10,439 nucleotides of DNA from Smittium culicis (GCA_001970855.1 LSSN01001065.1:1-10439); one strand, 5' to 3'; shown: positions 1 to 7,589, numbered from the stretch's first letter. Translations and numbers: made by a program. Notes: generated from the sequence alone by a model not told the origin.

Positions 1-1357
1 ATAATTTATAAAAACGCTAGATTCTTTTTTTTTTTTGGATGCAAGAAAAAAACTAACTCTGCGTATAGTACTCTTTACTAATTTAGTATTACTAGCTTTA
101 ATCAATATTCAAGTCTTTAACTTTCTATCTGAACTATTGTGTTTTCTCAGTTTCTTTTTTTTATAGCCTTTATTTTAATCTTTCCTGCTCTTAAGATTTC
201 CCACAAAAAAATAAGCTTAAATCGGGAATCTGGCCCAATCAAATCACTGATTTGCTATAGAAAAAAAGGAATGCCTTTTTTTTTTAGTCAATAATATCGC
301 TTCATAATTAATTTATAAATTTATTGGCTTATCTTGATTATAAAAGCAATCCACTAAATAACCATTGCAACAAAGTGCTCTCTTCGTTAAGAATCCCCCA
401 AATAATAATTGACATAAACAGATTATTTTATCTTGTAAATTTAACCTACCACGAGGTATAGACTTATGTATTGACTATTAAAATTAGAAAATTATTAAAT
501 CAATATATTTCTATCGTAAACTTAAATAAAATATCATTACACCGGAGTCAAACAACAAAAAAATAAATTGTTTTATAAATAATCAATCAAGCAAAAAAAC
601 CTAATCAAGTAATATACTAATGGATTTTTTCTTGATCCAGGTAATGCCCAGTGTCAAGAAAAAGTATCTTTTTTCGACCTTGGACATAAAAATTAGATTT
701 CTGACTAATTATAAATTCAGAATGTTCATTAAATTTCATACTATAGTTCCAAGCTAAGAATCAATTTATTTAATTCATGTAAACTTCAATAATAATAATT
801 GAATAATAAATTTTTTCATCTATAGGCTAAAATTAAAATTATTATTAAGAGTTATTGCTTTACACAGTAAGAATTTTTTTTGGAAAAAATGTTCAAGTTA
901 CTAACTAAATCTATAAGATGTCACCTCAATTTGTTCCAAAAAAATTTTTACTTTACAGGCCTGAAAGAAAAACTTATAAAACTAAAATTAAAAACAAATA
1001 AAAAAATCCTAAAGAAAAATTATGCTTATAAAATTTGAAACTCATTCAAATATAATCAACTAAGTTTATTGGTTTTTGGGGTTAAAGATAATAAAAAAAA
1101 TATAAATATTAGTCTCTAGACTATTTATTATGGAATATAAATATAATACATAATTAATCATAAGAAGGATTCTTTTAAATTTATATAATTTACTTTCATA
1201 TTTTTTTAGTCAAATTTATATAATAAAGGGATTTTTTCTCAGTAAATAGATTTTCTCGACACAACTCAAAAATATTTGTTATGTATAAAATATGAGATAA
1301 TTTATTTATCCAATTTTTAATGTTTTTTAAATCGGCAATAATAAAATTTTCAAGCTT

Positions 1358-1383
1358 AAAAAAGAGCAATACTCTTTTTTTTT
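1358..1383. repeat. perfect 9-bp hairpin with A/T-run arms
   Basis: The arms AAAAAAGAG (1358-1366) and CTCTTTTTT (1372-1380) are exact reverse complements around a 5-nt loop, CAATA. The T run continues to 1383, so on the plus strand it looks like a stem followed by a T tract. In a eukaryote a T run can end RNA polymerase III transcripts, but no Pol III gene is visible just upstream. It may simply be a chance palindrome in homopolymer-rich DNA. Confidence 0.5.
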
Positions 1384-3066
1384 AGTAAAAATAAAATTTT
1401 TAGTTTTTTTCTGTTTATTTTTTATTGTTTTAAATCATAATTTCAATTTATTATTAATTATTTGATAATTTGAATAGATAACGCTCTCCTCGATAAATTA
1501 GTTATTATTAAACACTTATACTTTCTTAAGTATAAAAAAAGAAAATTCATAATTTCCACAATCTATTTTATAATTAGATATGGCTATTTTTATTTTTACA
1601 TTTTATTTTAGCTTTAAATCTATAATATTCTTATTAGTATAAATAATTTTACCTCTTTTTTCTTTTTCTATTCTATGAAATTTACCAAAATGAATTTTAT
1701 TTTAAAAAAAAACAAATTCAAATCTACTTCAAAATGTTTATATTTATTCAAGACTTTAATTGGTACAATATAAATCAAAAAATCTTAAATATTATGTATT
1801 TAACTCAAATATATATTTCATCTTACACATAATTTACAATTACTCGCCTTAAATATTCTTGAATTGAATCACTTTTAATGCTGACACAACAGATAAAATC
1901 TACAGGTTATTGCGTATATTTAATATCAATTCATAAAGAGCAATAATTTAAATTTTCAAAATTATAAATCGTGAGCTTTTTATAAAGTAATCTAAATAAT
2001 TTATTTTAAATAAATAAAAACGTATATTATTGTGTATTTTTTTATATTCATAAAACAGAGTTATATAGAACTATAATTTATATAAAAGAAAGTTATATTA
2101 TAATTCAATATTTAACATCCTGTATTTTTATTATTCCAGCTCTTATTTTTAATTTTTTATAACTTATAATTAATAAAAATCAAATTACAAACTTTTTAAT
2201 TATCATAAAATCGTTTATAATTCACAATTTTACAATTTGGCCATTAAATTTTTTTTGTTATTAAATATTCGCACATTTTTTAACTAATTTATTTTTTACT
2301 AATTGATACATATAAATATGAAGAAACTATATTGTAATAGCTTTATAATGATTATTAAAAGCATAAAATAATATAAATAAATTCATTTCTTGGATCATTT
2401 ATTGAAAATCGAACATTCCATTGTAGGTGATAGAAATTATTTTAAAGAAAAAAAAATAGAATTTTCGATTAAAAAAATATGAAATATAATTTAAACTTTA
2501 TAAATTAGTATGTATGAAACAATCGTTATTTGTTGTTAATCTCAAAGGGTTTTTTTAAATTAAAAAAAATAAATAAAAAAATTTTCAACATTCAATAAGT
2601 ATGAAACCTTCATGATATATCGGAAAGACTAAAAAATAAAAATTATTTAGAATTTTTTCATGCGAAAATTATAAATTTAAAACAAGTCAAAGTAATTACC
2701 ATAAAATTAAATAATTAGAATTTATAAAATATTTAATCTAATCAATGGGATTACTTATAATTAAGAAATAATTCAATTGAAACTTTCCTCGAATAGCTTC
2801 GATTTTTATTTTAAATCATAGTTGATAATGTGTTCAATAGTATTTCTTGTGCTGCAAATTATTTTATATAACCATCATTGTTAATTATTATTCATAGGAA
2901 AATGAAATGAACTCACCTATAATCCTATATATTTAGTATATTTTTTAATATCCCAGAATTAGTTTACTTTGATTTTTTTTATAAAATCCATATTATTATT
3001 TAGCACAGCTAATTTAATTTTAATATATTTATTGAAAAAATTGGTTTTTTTTTCATGTAAAACTAT

Positions 3067-3092
3067 TATAATATAATATAATATAATATAAT
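3067..3092. repeat. (TATAA)5 microsatellite
   Basis: Five perfect copies of TATAA run from 3067 to 3091, followed by one extra T. This is a pentanucleotide simple repeat in non-coding AT-rich DNA. No function is implied. Confidence 0.95.
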
Positions 3093-3381
3093 CAAATAAA
3101 ATTAAAGAACCGTATATATTATTTTTACCCCGTGATTTATATTTACCTTCTATTTTATGAAAAAAAATTCAAGTTATAGGTATAAAGACTTATCATTTGA
3201 ATTATTTTTCTCTAAGTAATCTCCTACATATTTAATGTAAAGTTTTCATCTATGATTTTAGGCACGAAGGTAGAATTAAAGACAGGGATAAGGTTGGACT
3301 TAAACTGAAACTAACACTAAGATAGCGTTATCAATTTAATATCATATTGATACTATATATTTAGTGGTATATATATTATAA

Positions 3382-3470
3382 ATTAAATAATACGCTTAGA
3401 TTTTTCTGAAGGATGGAAAAAGGTTACCCTTTAATACTTTTGAAGAAAAATCTATACGATATTAAATAAT
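3382..3470. repeat. nested inverted repeat flanked by 10-bp direct repeats (MITE-like)
   Basis: The 11-bp arms TAGATTTTTCT (3397-3407) and AGAAAAATCTA (3444-3454) are perfect reverse complements. Between them a second hairpin, AAAGG/CCTTT (3419-3423 and 3428-3432), has a 4-nt loop. The direct repeat ATTAAATAAT occurs on both sides, at 3382-3391 and 3461-3470, five or six bases outside the arms. Terminal inverted repeats inside a direct repeat is the layout of a tiny non-autonomous DNA transposon. At under 100 bp and in AT-rich DNA, it could also be an RNA hairpin or chance. No coding capacity. Confidence 0.4.
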
Positions 3471-3481
3471 AATAATAATAA
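3465..3481. repeat. (AAT)5 microsatellite
   Basis: Five perfect AAT units run from 3465 to 3479, followed by AA. They overlap the right-hand direct repeat of the MITE-like structure, so that repeat may be partly explained by this simple sequence. Confidence 0.9.
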
Positions 3482-3570
3482 AAGAATTAATAACTTTCAA
3501 ATAATAGCTTGCAGAATATTATGAAATGTTTTATATTGTTCTAGAAGAAACTGGAAATAATCTATGAATA

Positions 3571-3690
3571 ACATTCCATAGCATTCCATTGTATTCCAAA
3601 ATTTTCTTTGATTTCCAATAAGAATCATTTTTATTCCATAATTATCCATGATATTCTATGATTTTCCATTGTATTACATAATGTTCTAGT
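3571..3690. repeat. degenerate 10-bp tandem repeat, ATTCCAT-type, about 12 units
   Basis: Read in steps of ten from 3571, successive units keep the same register: ACATTCCATA, GCATTCCATT, GTATTCCAAA, then more diverged units, and again TTATTCCATA, ATTATCCATG, ATATTCTATG, ATTTTCCATT, GTATTACATA. The core is a TATTCCAT-like word. The period is close to one helical turn of DNA. The array ends where the retrotransposon relic begins, and TGTTCTAG occurs at both ends (3537-3544 and 3682-3689). Central units near 3601-3630 are the most diverged. It could be an old minisatellite or a phased protein-binding array. It does not code. Confidence 0.8.
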
Positions 3691-3715
3691 TTTTTTCTGT
3701 GCATAACACTATACC

Positions 3716-3937
3716 TCAAACTGATTCGAGCGAAAAATAACCTTGATTATCGTGTATATGGTTTAAATTTTTATACAGTTCGTCTTTAGTGAGTAATAAT
3801 ATCCTATTAGCATTATTTATACCTCTTCTATACAATTCATTGCTTATCACTACTAAGTTTTTAAAATTTCTCTGAATTTCTGAGATAATTTCTTTTTCGT
3901 GTGATAAGAAATCTTTTTTGTTCGTCATTGTTTCCAT
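3716..3937 (-). pseudogene. integrase N-terminal fragment (zinc-binding region, truncated)
   Basis: This 73-codon stretch starts at an ATG and follows RNase H at the place where Ty3/gypsy integrase begins, but in a different frame. Near its end is HIHDNQGYF, which resembles the first half of the HHCC zinc-binding domain, usually His, a few residues, then Gly-His. Here the second His is Tyr (codon TAT at 3737-3739). A TGA follows six codons later. The Cys pair of the zinc site and the whole D,D-35-E catalytic core are absent, because the sequence runs into the 10-bp repeats at about 3690. The first 55 residues are hydrophilic linker. Identification rests on position plus a weak motif. Confidence 0.6.
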
Positions 3938-3987
3938 GTATGATTATATTTAGTTTTTCCTGTTGTCAACATTAAATTTTCTTGTCT

Positions 3988-4332
3988 CTACAAGTAGTCA
4001 GAGGCGCCATTATCTTTCCCGCTGCGGTGTTTTATTATAAAATTAAATTCTGATAGTAATAAAAGCCATCTATAGATTCTACCAGTAGGCTCTAAGGTAA
4101 AATATAGGCTTGTCACTGCACTTTTATCCGTGTATACCGTAAATTTTGTTTGCCAAATGTAACAATGGAAATAATTTATTGCAATAATCACCGCTAATGT
4201 CTCTGTTTCGTATGCGTAATATTTGACTTTGGGATCTTTGAATTTTTTAGAGAAATATGTCATTGGAACTAAAGTCCCTTTGTAGTTCTCTTGCTCTGAT
4301 ACTGCTTCTATAAAGTAGGGGGAAGCATCCAT
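3988..4332 (-). pseudogene. RNase H domain of the Ty3/gypsy polyprotein
   Basis: Degrades the RNA strand of the RNA/DNA hybrid during reverse transcription in the related intact elements. The 114 codons beginning at MDAS (not a true start; it is internal to pol) give a complete retrotransposon RNase H: D2 in MDAS, E44 in the YETETLAV block, D69 in YTDKS and D112 in GASDYL. All four expected acidic catalytic positions are present. The C-terminal block RSGKDN matches the usual HRPGKxN signature. It is joined to the RT part only by a frame change in the A10 run at 4333-4342 and ends with TAG (3988-3990), where intact elements read on. It is the best preserved domain of the element. Confidence 0.93.
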
Positions 4333-5194
4333 AAAAAAAAAATGTTTCTTTAAAATCTGGTTTCTGGAGCATAGGTGTGTCTATCATTATTTTTCTTATG
4401 TTTTTCATTGAACTTGTACATTCCGGCGACCATTTAAATACTAAGTTTTTCATGAATAATTTCTGGATAGGCTCTATTTTTTTTGAATAATACATAATAA
4501 ATCTCCGGAAATATGAATATAAACCGATAAAGAACCTCACTTCTGGCACATTTCTTGGAGTTTTTGTTAGCTTCTAGTGTTTCACTTTCAAGAGATCAGG
4601 CCTTATCCCGTGATCATCAATAAAAAGCCCAAGATATGAAAATTTTTTCAGAAAAAATTAGCACTTCGATTTTTTTAATTTAATGTTACTATAAATTAAA
4701 GCTTGAAATACTTAGTGTACGTGTTCTATGTGCTGGTTGAAAGTATCTGAACGGATTGCAACATCGTCCAAATATACTGTATCAAACTGATTTAAATACG
4801 GGAAAAATATTCTAGGTACTATTCTAGAAAAGTGTGCCGGCGCATTCTTCAAGCCAAATGGCATCACACAAAACTCATAGACTCCAGAGTGAGTTATAAA
4901 AAATGTACATTTTTTTGAAATTTCTACTATTGGGCATTGCCAATACCCTGAAAAATAGTTGAGTATCGTGAAAAATTTCATTTGACCTAAAATATTAACA
5001 CAATAGTCGATCCTAGAGATGGAGAATTTGTCTTTAATTGTCAATGAGTTTATCTTTCTTTAGTCGATGCAAAATAGTACGATTAATCCATCTTTTTAAT
5101 GAGTTATGATGGTGATATCCATGGGCTTTTAGTTGATATGATTGTTTTATTTAAAAGAATTTTTGACACTTCAGCATCAATTAGTTTTTTTTTT
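4247..5194 (-). pseudogene. reverse transcriptase domain, interrupted, motif A Asp lost
   Basis: In intact relatives this domain copies the element RNA into DNA. The fingers part (from 5194) has a recognisable TKSPWISP block with TAA codons at 5104-5106 and 5083-5085. Near 5074 the frame changes, followed by a TAA at 5060-5062 inside the usual DYRKLN block. The core then runs open to 4712: GYWQ, GVYEF, MPFGLKNAP and the catalytic YLDD (4763-4774). In motif A, however, the first catalytic Asp is Asn (codon AAC, 4958-4960; TILNYFSGYWQ), so the polymerase is inactive. The thumb/connection part continues in the same frame (KC.FF, SYLGLFIDDHG, FIGLYSYFRRFI) with stops TAA 4712-4714, TAA 4658-4660 and TAG 4574-4576, up to the T10/A10 run that leads into RNase H. 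Confidence 0.95.
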
Positions 5195-5617
5195 ACAAAT
5201 AGAATATCTTCTAATCCTAGAATAAAAATGAAATGAATTTTCTTCCACAGAAATTATAAATTCAAAATCTTTTATACCCTCTAATTGGTCATATCTATCA
5301 GCGAATATTGATCTGTACTTATCTAGAATTTTTTTCACCTCGAGATTTTGATTGCTGTCCAAAATTCTTTAATTATTATCCTTTGTTAAAAATAATTGTT
5401 TTCCTTTATTTTCCTCTACTTTTGGAATTACTCTCTCATATATCTCGTTTTCAATTCCAGCGTACATCAGATGAACACTTTCATCGTGACTATCAGAGTA
5501 TTCTTTCGACTCTTTAGATCTTTCTTGATCAGTATCGAGTTCATCCTCGCTTCTAAGTTCTTCCAGATTATCCGATATACTCTCTTTACTTTGAAGTTGT
5601 AACTCTGTCTTGTTTTA
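5177..5617 (-). pseudogene. protease-RT linker and N-terminal RT segment
   Basis: Continues in the same frame as the protease, after TGA-TAA (5615-5620), with one further TAA at 5369-5371. The first 80 codons are acidic and Ser/Glu/Asp-rich, as expected of a linker. The part after 5362 (LDKYRSIFADRYDQLEG) matches the segment that precedes the RT fingers in Ty3/gypsy elements, typically a 'L..Y..vF' block followed by H/F-x-I. The frame is then lost in the A10 run (T10 at 5185-5194): reading continues sensibly only one base out of phase. That this linker keeps its frame for about 145 codons apart from stops shows the relic is not very old, or that its frame-shifting mutations are concentrated at homopolymers. 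Confidence 0.8.
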
Positions 5618-6211
5618 TCATGGATCAAAACTTATTGTGTCGTTTTTATAGTCAATTCTGATCTTGAAACTCTGACAAGTTTCAATACCCATTAGAATAT
5701 TAACTTCACAGTTAATGACAATCAAGAATTCGACATTTGTTATTACTCCATTTTCTAACTCCAAAGGTACGTTCGTGAATTCATCTATTTCTGTTACTTC
5801 GCAATTTACGGATACTATTATTATATTCTTATCCAATTTAATAGGAATCAGCCCCAGTGATTTCACTAGAGTCCTATTTATGATAGAATGTCTAGCACCG
5901 GAGTCAAAGAAGATATGTATTTCTTGGTTACTAGCAGACGCTAAAAAATATGAAAGCTCCCATTTACTTACATTTTCTGTCGTCATGCTAGGCATGATAG
6001 ATTTGATTTTTGATCTCGATTTATGCAGCTTTATATAACCGATAATTATTTCTGCAAAATTTGGTCTCAAATAAATGCTGTTCATGATATTTAGCTTACT
6101 AGAATTTGATAATAACCTCTCTACTAGCTCCACATCTTCCTTTCGACTAGTTTTGTTTTTTTTTTTTGTACTTTTGTTTTTTAAGATTTTTTTTTGGGGG
6201 GTTTTCTGATA
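5618..6211 (-). pseudogene. aspartic protease domain of the polyprotein
   Basis: Processes the Gag-Pol polyprotein in intact relatives. The active-site block FFDSGARHSII lies at 5872-5911, with the catalytic Asp at 5903-5905. Downstream, ILMGIETCQSFKIRID matches the 'ILLG-hydrophobic' block that ends retropepsin-like domains. The Asp-Ser-Gly form instead of Asp-Thr-Gly is a known variant. The frame opens after the TAA at 6212-6214, is basic (Lys/Asn-rich) up to about 6133, and stays open for 197 codons to TGA at 5618-5620, followed at once by TAA. It has no ATG that would make sense as a start; it was reached from the upstream Gag frame, now out of phase because of changes in the G6/T9/T12 homopolymers at 6156-6201. 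Confidence 0.88.
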
Positions 6212-6554
6212 TTATATTTTTTTGCTATTCATATTGGTTAGGGGTTGAAAATAGATCTTTTATCCTAACACGTTTATGTACTATCCTTACCATTTCGAGG
6301 ATAGGCGCTTCGTTATCTTCAGATTCTGACATCATTGCCAACATGGCTTTAGAATCACTACCTTTCGTCCCATAATTTCCTGTTTTATTCTTACAGTTAT
6401 TACTTGTATGTCCTTTCTCATTTCAGGAGTAGCATATATAAGTTGAAGGGTCCCTAGGGGTTTTATTATTATGCGAGGGCAACACTGATTTCTCCATAGC
6501 GCTTATCAAGCTATTCATTTTGTCGTCTTCTTTATCAGAACAAGATACTCTTTT
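6147..6554 (-). pseudogene. nucleocapsid segment with damaged CCHC zinc knuckle
   Basis: Open apart from TGA at 6423-6425 and TAG at 6225-6227, closing with TAG at 6147-6149. The knuckle spans 6393-6434 and has the spacing C-x2-[C]-x4-H-x4-C, with Cys at 6432-6434, His at 6408-6410 and Cys at 6393-6395. The second Cys position is exactly the TGA codon. Such knuckles bind the element RNA during particle assembly. A short acidic stretch (MMSESEDNEAP) follows, then a Lys-rich tail that overlaps the start of the protease frame. The segment is one base out of phase with the capsid part above it; the change lies near the T6 run at 6551-6556. Confidence 0.78.
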
Positions 6555-7101
6555 TTATATCTATCTTTGGTTTTTTTATATTAAATTTGATTGCCATGAG
6601 ACTCTCTGCTTCCATTATTCCCACAAGTTTCTTGGTGTTGTTGGAATTAGCAATTTGCCACCAAACACTTTCTTCAATGCCTTTAACAATACCAATGTAT
6701 GCTTTCTTAATCAACTCTTCTGTCTACTTTTTTTTTCCCCAATGGATCTAAGATACGCTCTAAATCATATTAAAATCTTCAAAGGATTAATTGATCTCTT
6801 TTTTCACCTTGAATAGAGTGAATACATCTCATTTATCATTAGTTTTATCGCTGAATTTTCCTTCCAATTTAGCCATCCAATGGTTGACAGACCATCCAGC
6901 TTCATCTTCTTCTTACTCGGTATTAGCTTGCGATTTGACGGCATCTTAGTCCAAACATAGCTTGAAAAGCTCTGCTGCATTCATCCGGTTCATCTTAGAG
7001 AATTTGATTGATAAGTTAAACTTTACCCGAAAATCGATCTTCAATTTCTCATTTTTGTTTCCTTTAAACTTTAGATGAAAAACATCAGTGTTTAGACTCA
7101 T
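6535..7101 (-). pseudogene. Gag capsid-like region, seven internal stops
   Basis: Starts at ATG 7099-7101, the first ATG after the TATA-box leader, and is open for 51 codons (MSLNTDVFHLKFKGN onward). It then stays in one frame for 188 codons through stops at 6946-6948 (TAA), 6913-6915 (TAA), 6829-6831 (TGA), 6787-6789 (TAA), 6760-6762 (TAG), 6748-6750 (TAG) and 6724-6726 (TAG). Sequence between the stops still reads as retrotransposon Gag: HWMAKLEGKFSD, then SFEDFN, then TEELIKKAYIG, in the order of the retrotrans-gag family (W, F, the 'sv.eY/F' helix, the 'e.l...f..gl' helix). It ends at TGA-TAA. Family identification is from this pattern and from position upstream of the knuckle, not from strong sequence identity. 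Confidence 0.8.
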
Positions 7102-7270
7102 TTTGTTAAAAAAAATACTTTTGTTAACTTTTTAGCAAAATTGATTTTATGTCAGACTCTTAATCTCAAAAAGAATAAAATTTGGCGGTTATGAAGCTTT
7201 ATTGGTAAGTTGTTTTTAAATTTTAGTAAAATAAAAATAATATTGATCTTTCTGTGCTGGTGTTTTCACT

Positions 7271-7282
7271 TGCCTTTTTATA
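7271..7282 (-). promoter_or_regulatory. TATA box of the retroelement
   Basis: On the minus strand this reads TATAAAAAGGCA, a canonical TATA box. It lies about 170 bases upstream of the Gag ATG (7101) and in the same orientation, a normal distance for an LTR promoter with a leader. In DNA this AT-rich a TATA word alone is weak evidence; the flanking GC-containing bases and the position raise it. Confidence 0.5.
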
Positions 7283-7301
7283 CGTTCGTAAGCTCAAGAC
7301 T

Positions 7302-7357
7302 TTACTAAATAATTAACTCTTACTAGATAACTAATACATTACTAACTTAACTTATCA
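7302..7357. repeat. three imperfect 18-19-bp repeats beginning TTACTA
   Basis: TTACTA occurs at 7302-7307, 7320-7325 and 7339-7344, spacings of 18 and 19 bases, each followed by similar AT-rich sequence with a TTAAC or TAACT core. Short direct repeats upstream of the TATA box are common in U3 regions. The similarity is modest. Confidence 0.45.
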
Positions 7358-7589
7358 ACAAAATATCATTTTACTTTATAGTTACTCTATAGAAACGAAT
7401 GCACTAAATGTTTCATAGTTCGTTGTAGAAAGACATATTTAGTTGTTCTTTATATAAAGACTTTGATTTTCCTTCTTTCTATAACAGCAAAAGCTCGATT
7501 ATTAATATGGTTAAAATTTTTGTCCAACAATGGTATTAAAAAGAATATACCCGAATAGTCCAATTATGTTACTCTGTTCTATATTTACG

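Larger units (their letters stand above)
1..3250. other. AT-rich region without recognisable genes
   Basis: I see no supportable gene on either strand across this stretch. No reading frame of 60 or more codons is present, and all six frames are densely interrupted by stops, mostly TAA. It is dominated by A/T homopolymers, for example T12 at 25-36, and simple A/T words. No tRNA, rRNA or transposase motif was recognised. Structures listed separately are a hairpin at 1358-1380 and a pentanucleotide microsatellite at 3067-3091. It looks like intergenic or heavily decayed DNA of an AT-rich eukaryote. Very short or multi-exon genes cannot be excluded by eye. Confidence 0.7.
3690..7101 (-). mobile_element. 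degenerate, 3'-truncated Ty3/gypsy LTR retrotransposon
   Basis: On the minus strand, and in the correct order, there is Gag capsid-like sequence, a CCHC knuckle, an aspartic protease (DSGA), a reverse transcriptase (PFGLKNAP, YLDD), RNase H and the start of integrase. RT and RNase H before integrase is the Ty3/gypsy (Metaviridae) order, not the Ty1/copia order. The copy is dead: at least six changes of frame, more than fifteen in-frame stops, altered catalytic residues, and no integrase DDE core or recognisable 3' LTR. Most frame changes lie at or near homopolymers (T6 at 6551-6556, G6/T9 at 6187-6201, T10 at 5185-5194, A10 at 4333-4342). The 3' end stops against the 10-bp repeat array. The host lineage cannot be told from this copy alone. 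Confidence 0.95.
7102..7560 (-). other. putative 5' LTR and leader of the retrotransposon
   Basis: This is the DNA directly upstream of the Gag ATG and has no coding potential. It contains a TATA box on the element strand and a threefold TTACTA-based repeat, both fitting the U3 part of an LTR. A TGTTGG word on the minus strand (7524-7529) could be an LTR start, since many LTRs begin with TGTT. I could not define the LTR ends: there is no clear primer-binding site beginning with TGG and no second LTR copy in the window to compare with. Confidence 0.4.

Noticed and set aside
3252..3308. Short ATG frame MILGTKVELKTGIRLDLN in a locally GC-richer patch
   Set aside because: Only 18 codons, with no recognisable motif, and no continuation in other frames.
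3571..3690. Heat-shock elements, because of TTC words every 10 bases
   Set aside because: True heat-shock elements alternate nGAAn and nTTCn every 5 bases; the inverted GAA units are not present between the TTC words.
3571..3690. CRISPR array
   Set aside because: Units are 10 bp, degenerate and without spacers, in eukaryotic-type DNA; no cas genes.
6535..6554. Programmed Ty3-type +1 frameshift between Gag and Pol
   Set aside because: The frame change near 6550 lies before the zinc knuckle, inside Gag, not between Gag and protease, and sits by an A run amid many other breaks. No known slip site was recognised.
5308..6816. Plus-strand reading frames of 67-107 codons opposite the retroelement (5308-5517, 5396-5602, 5715-6038, 6166-6375, 6520-6816)
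   Set aside because: They are antisense shadows of the protease, linker and Gag regions, whose minus-strand motifs are clear. Their translations are Phe/Leu/Ile-rich, as expected for the complement of Lys/Glu/Asn-rich coding sequence.
4247..7101. An altered genetic code with TAA/TAG read as Gln (ciliate-like), because many stops fall at Gln-compatible sites
   Set aside because: Stops also occur at Gly-like, Tyr-like and Cys-like positions. TGA is used too, and frameshifts and lost catalytic residues show ordinary decay. It is not strictly excluded, but host genes would be needed to support it.
7110..7220. Primer-binding site next to the 5' LTR
   Set aside because: No TGG-starting tRNA-complementary word or Tf1-like self-priming match could be identified at a plausible LTR end.
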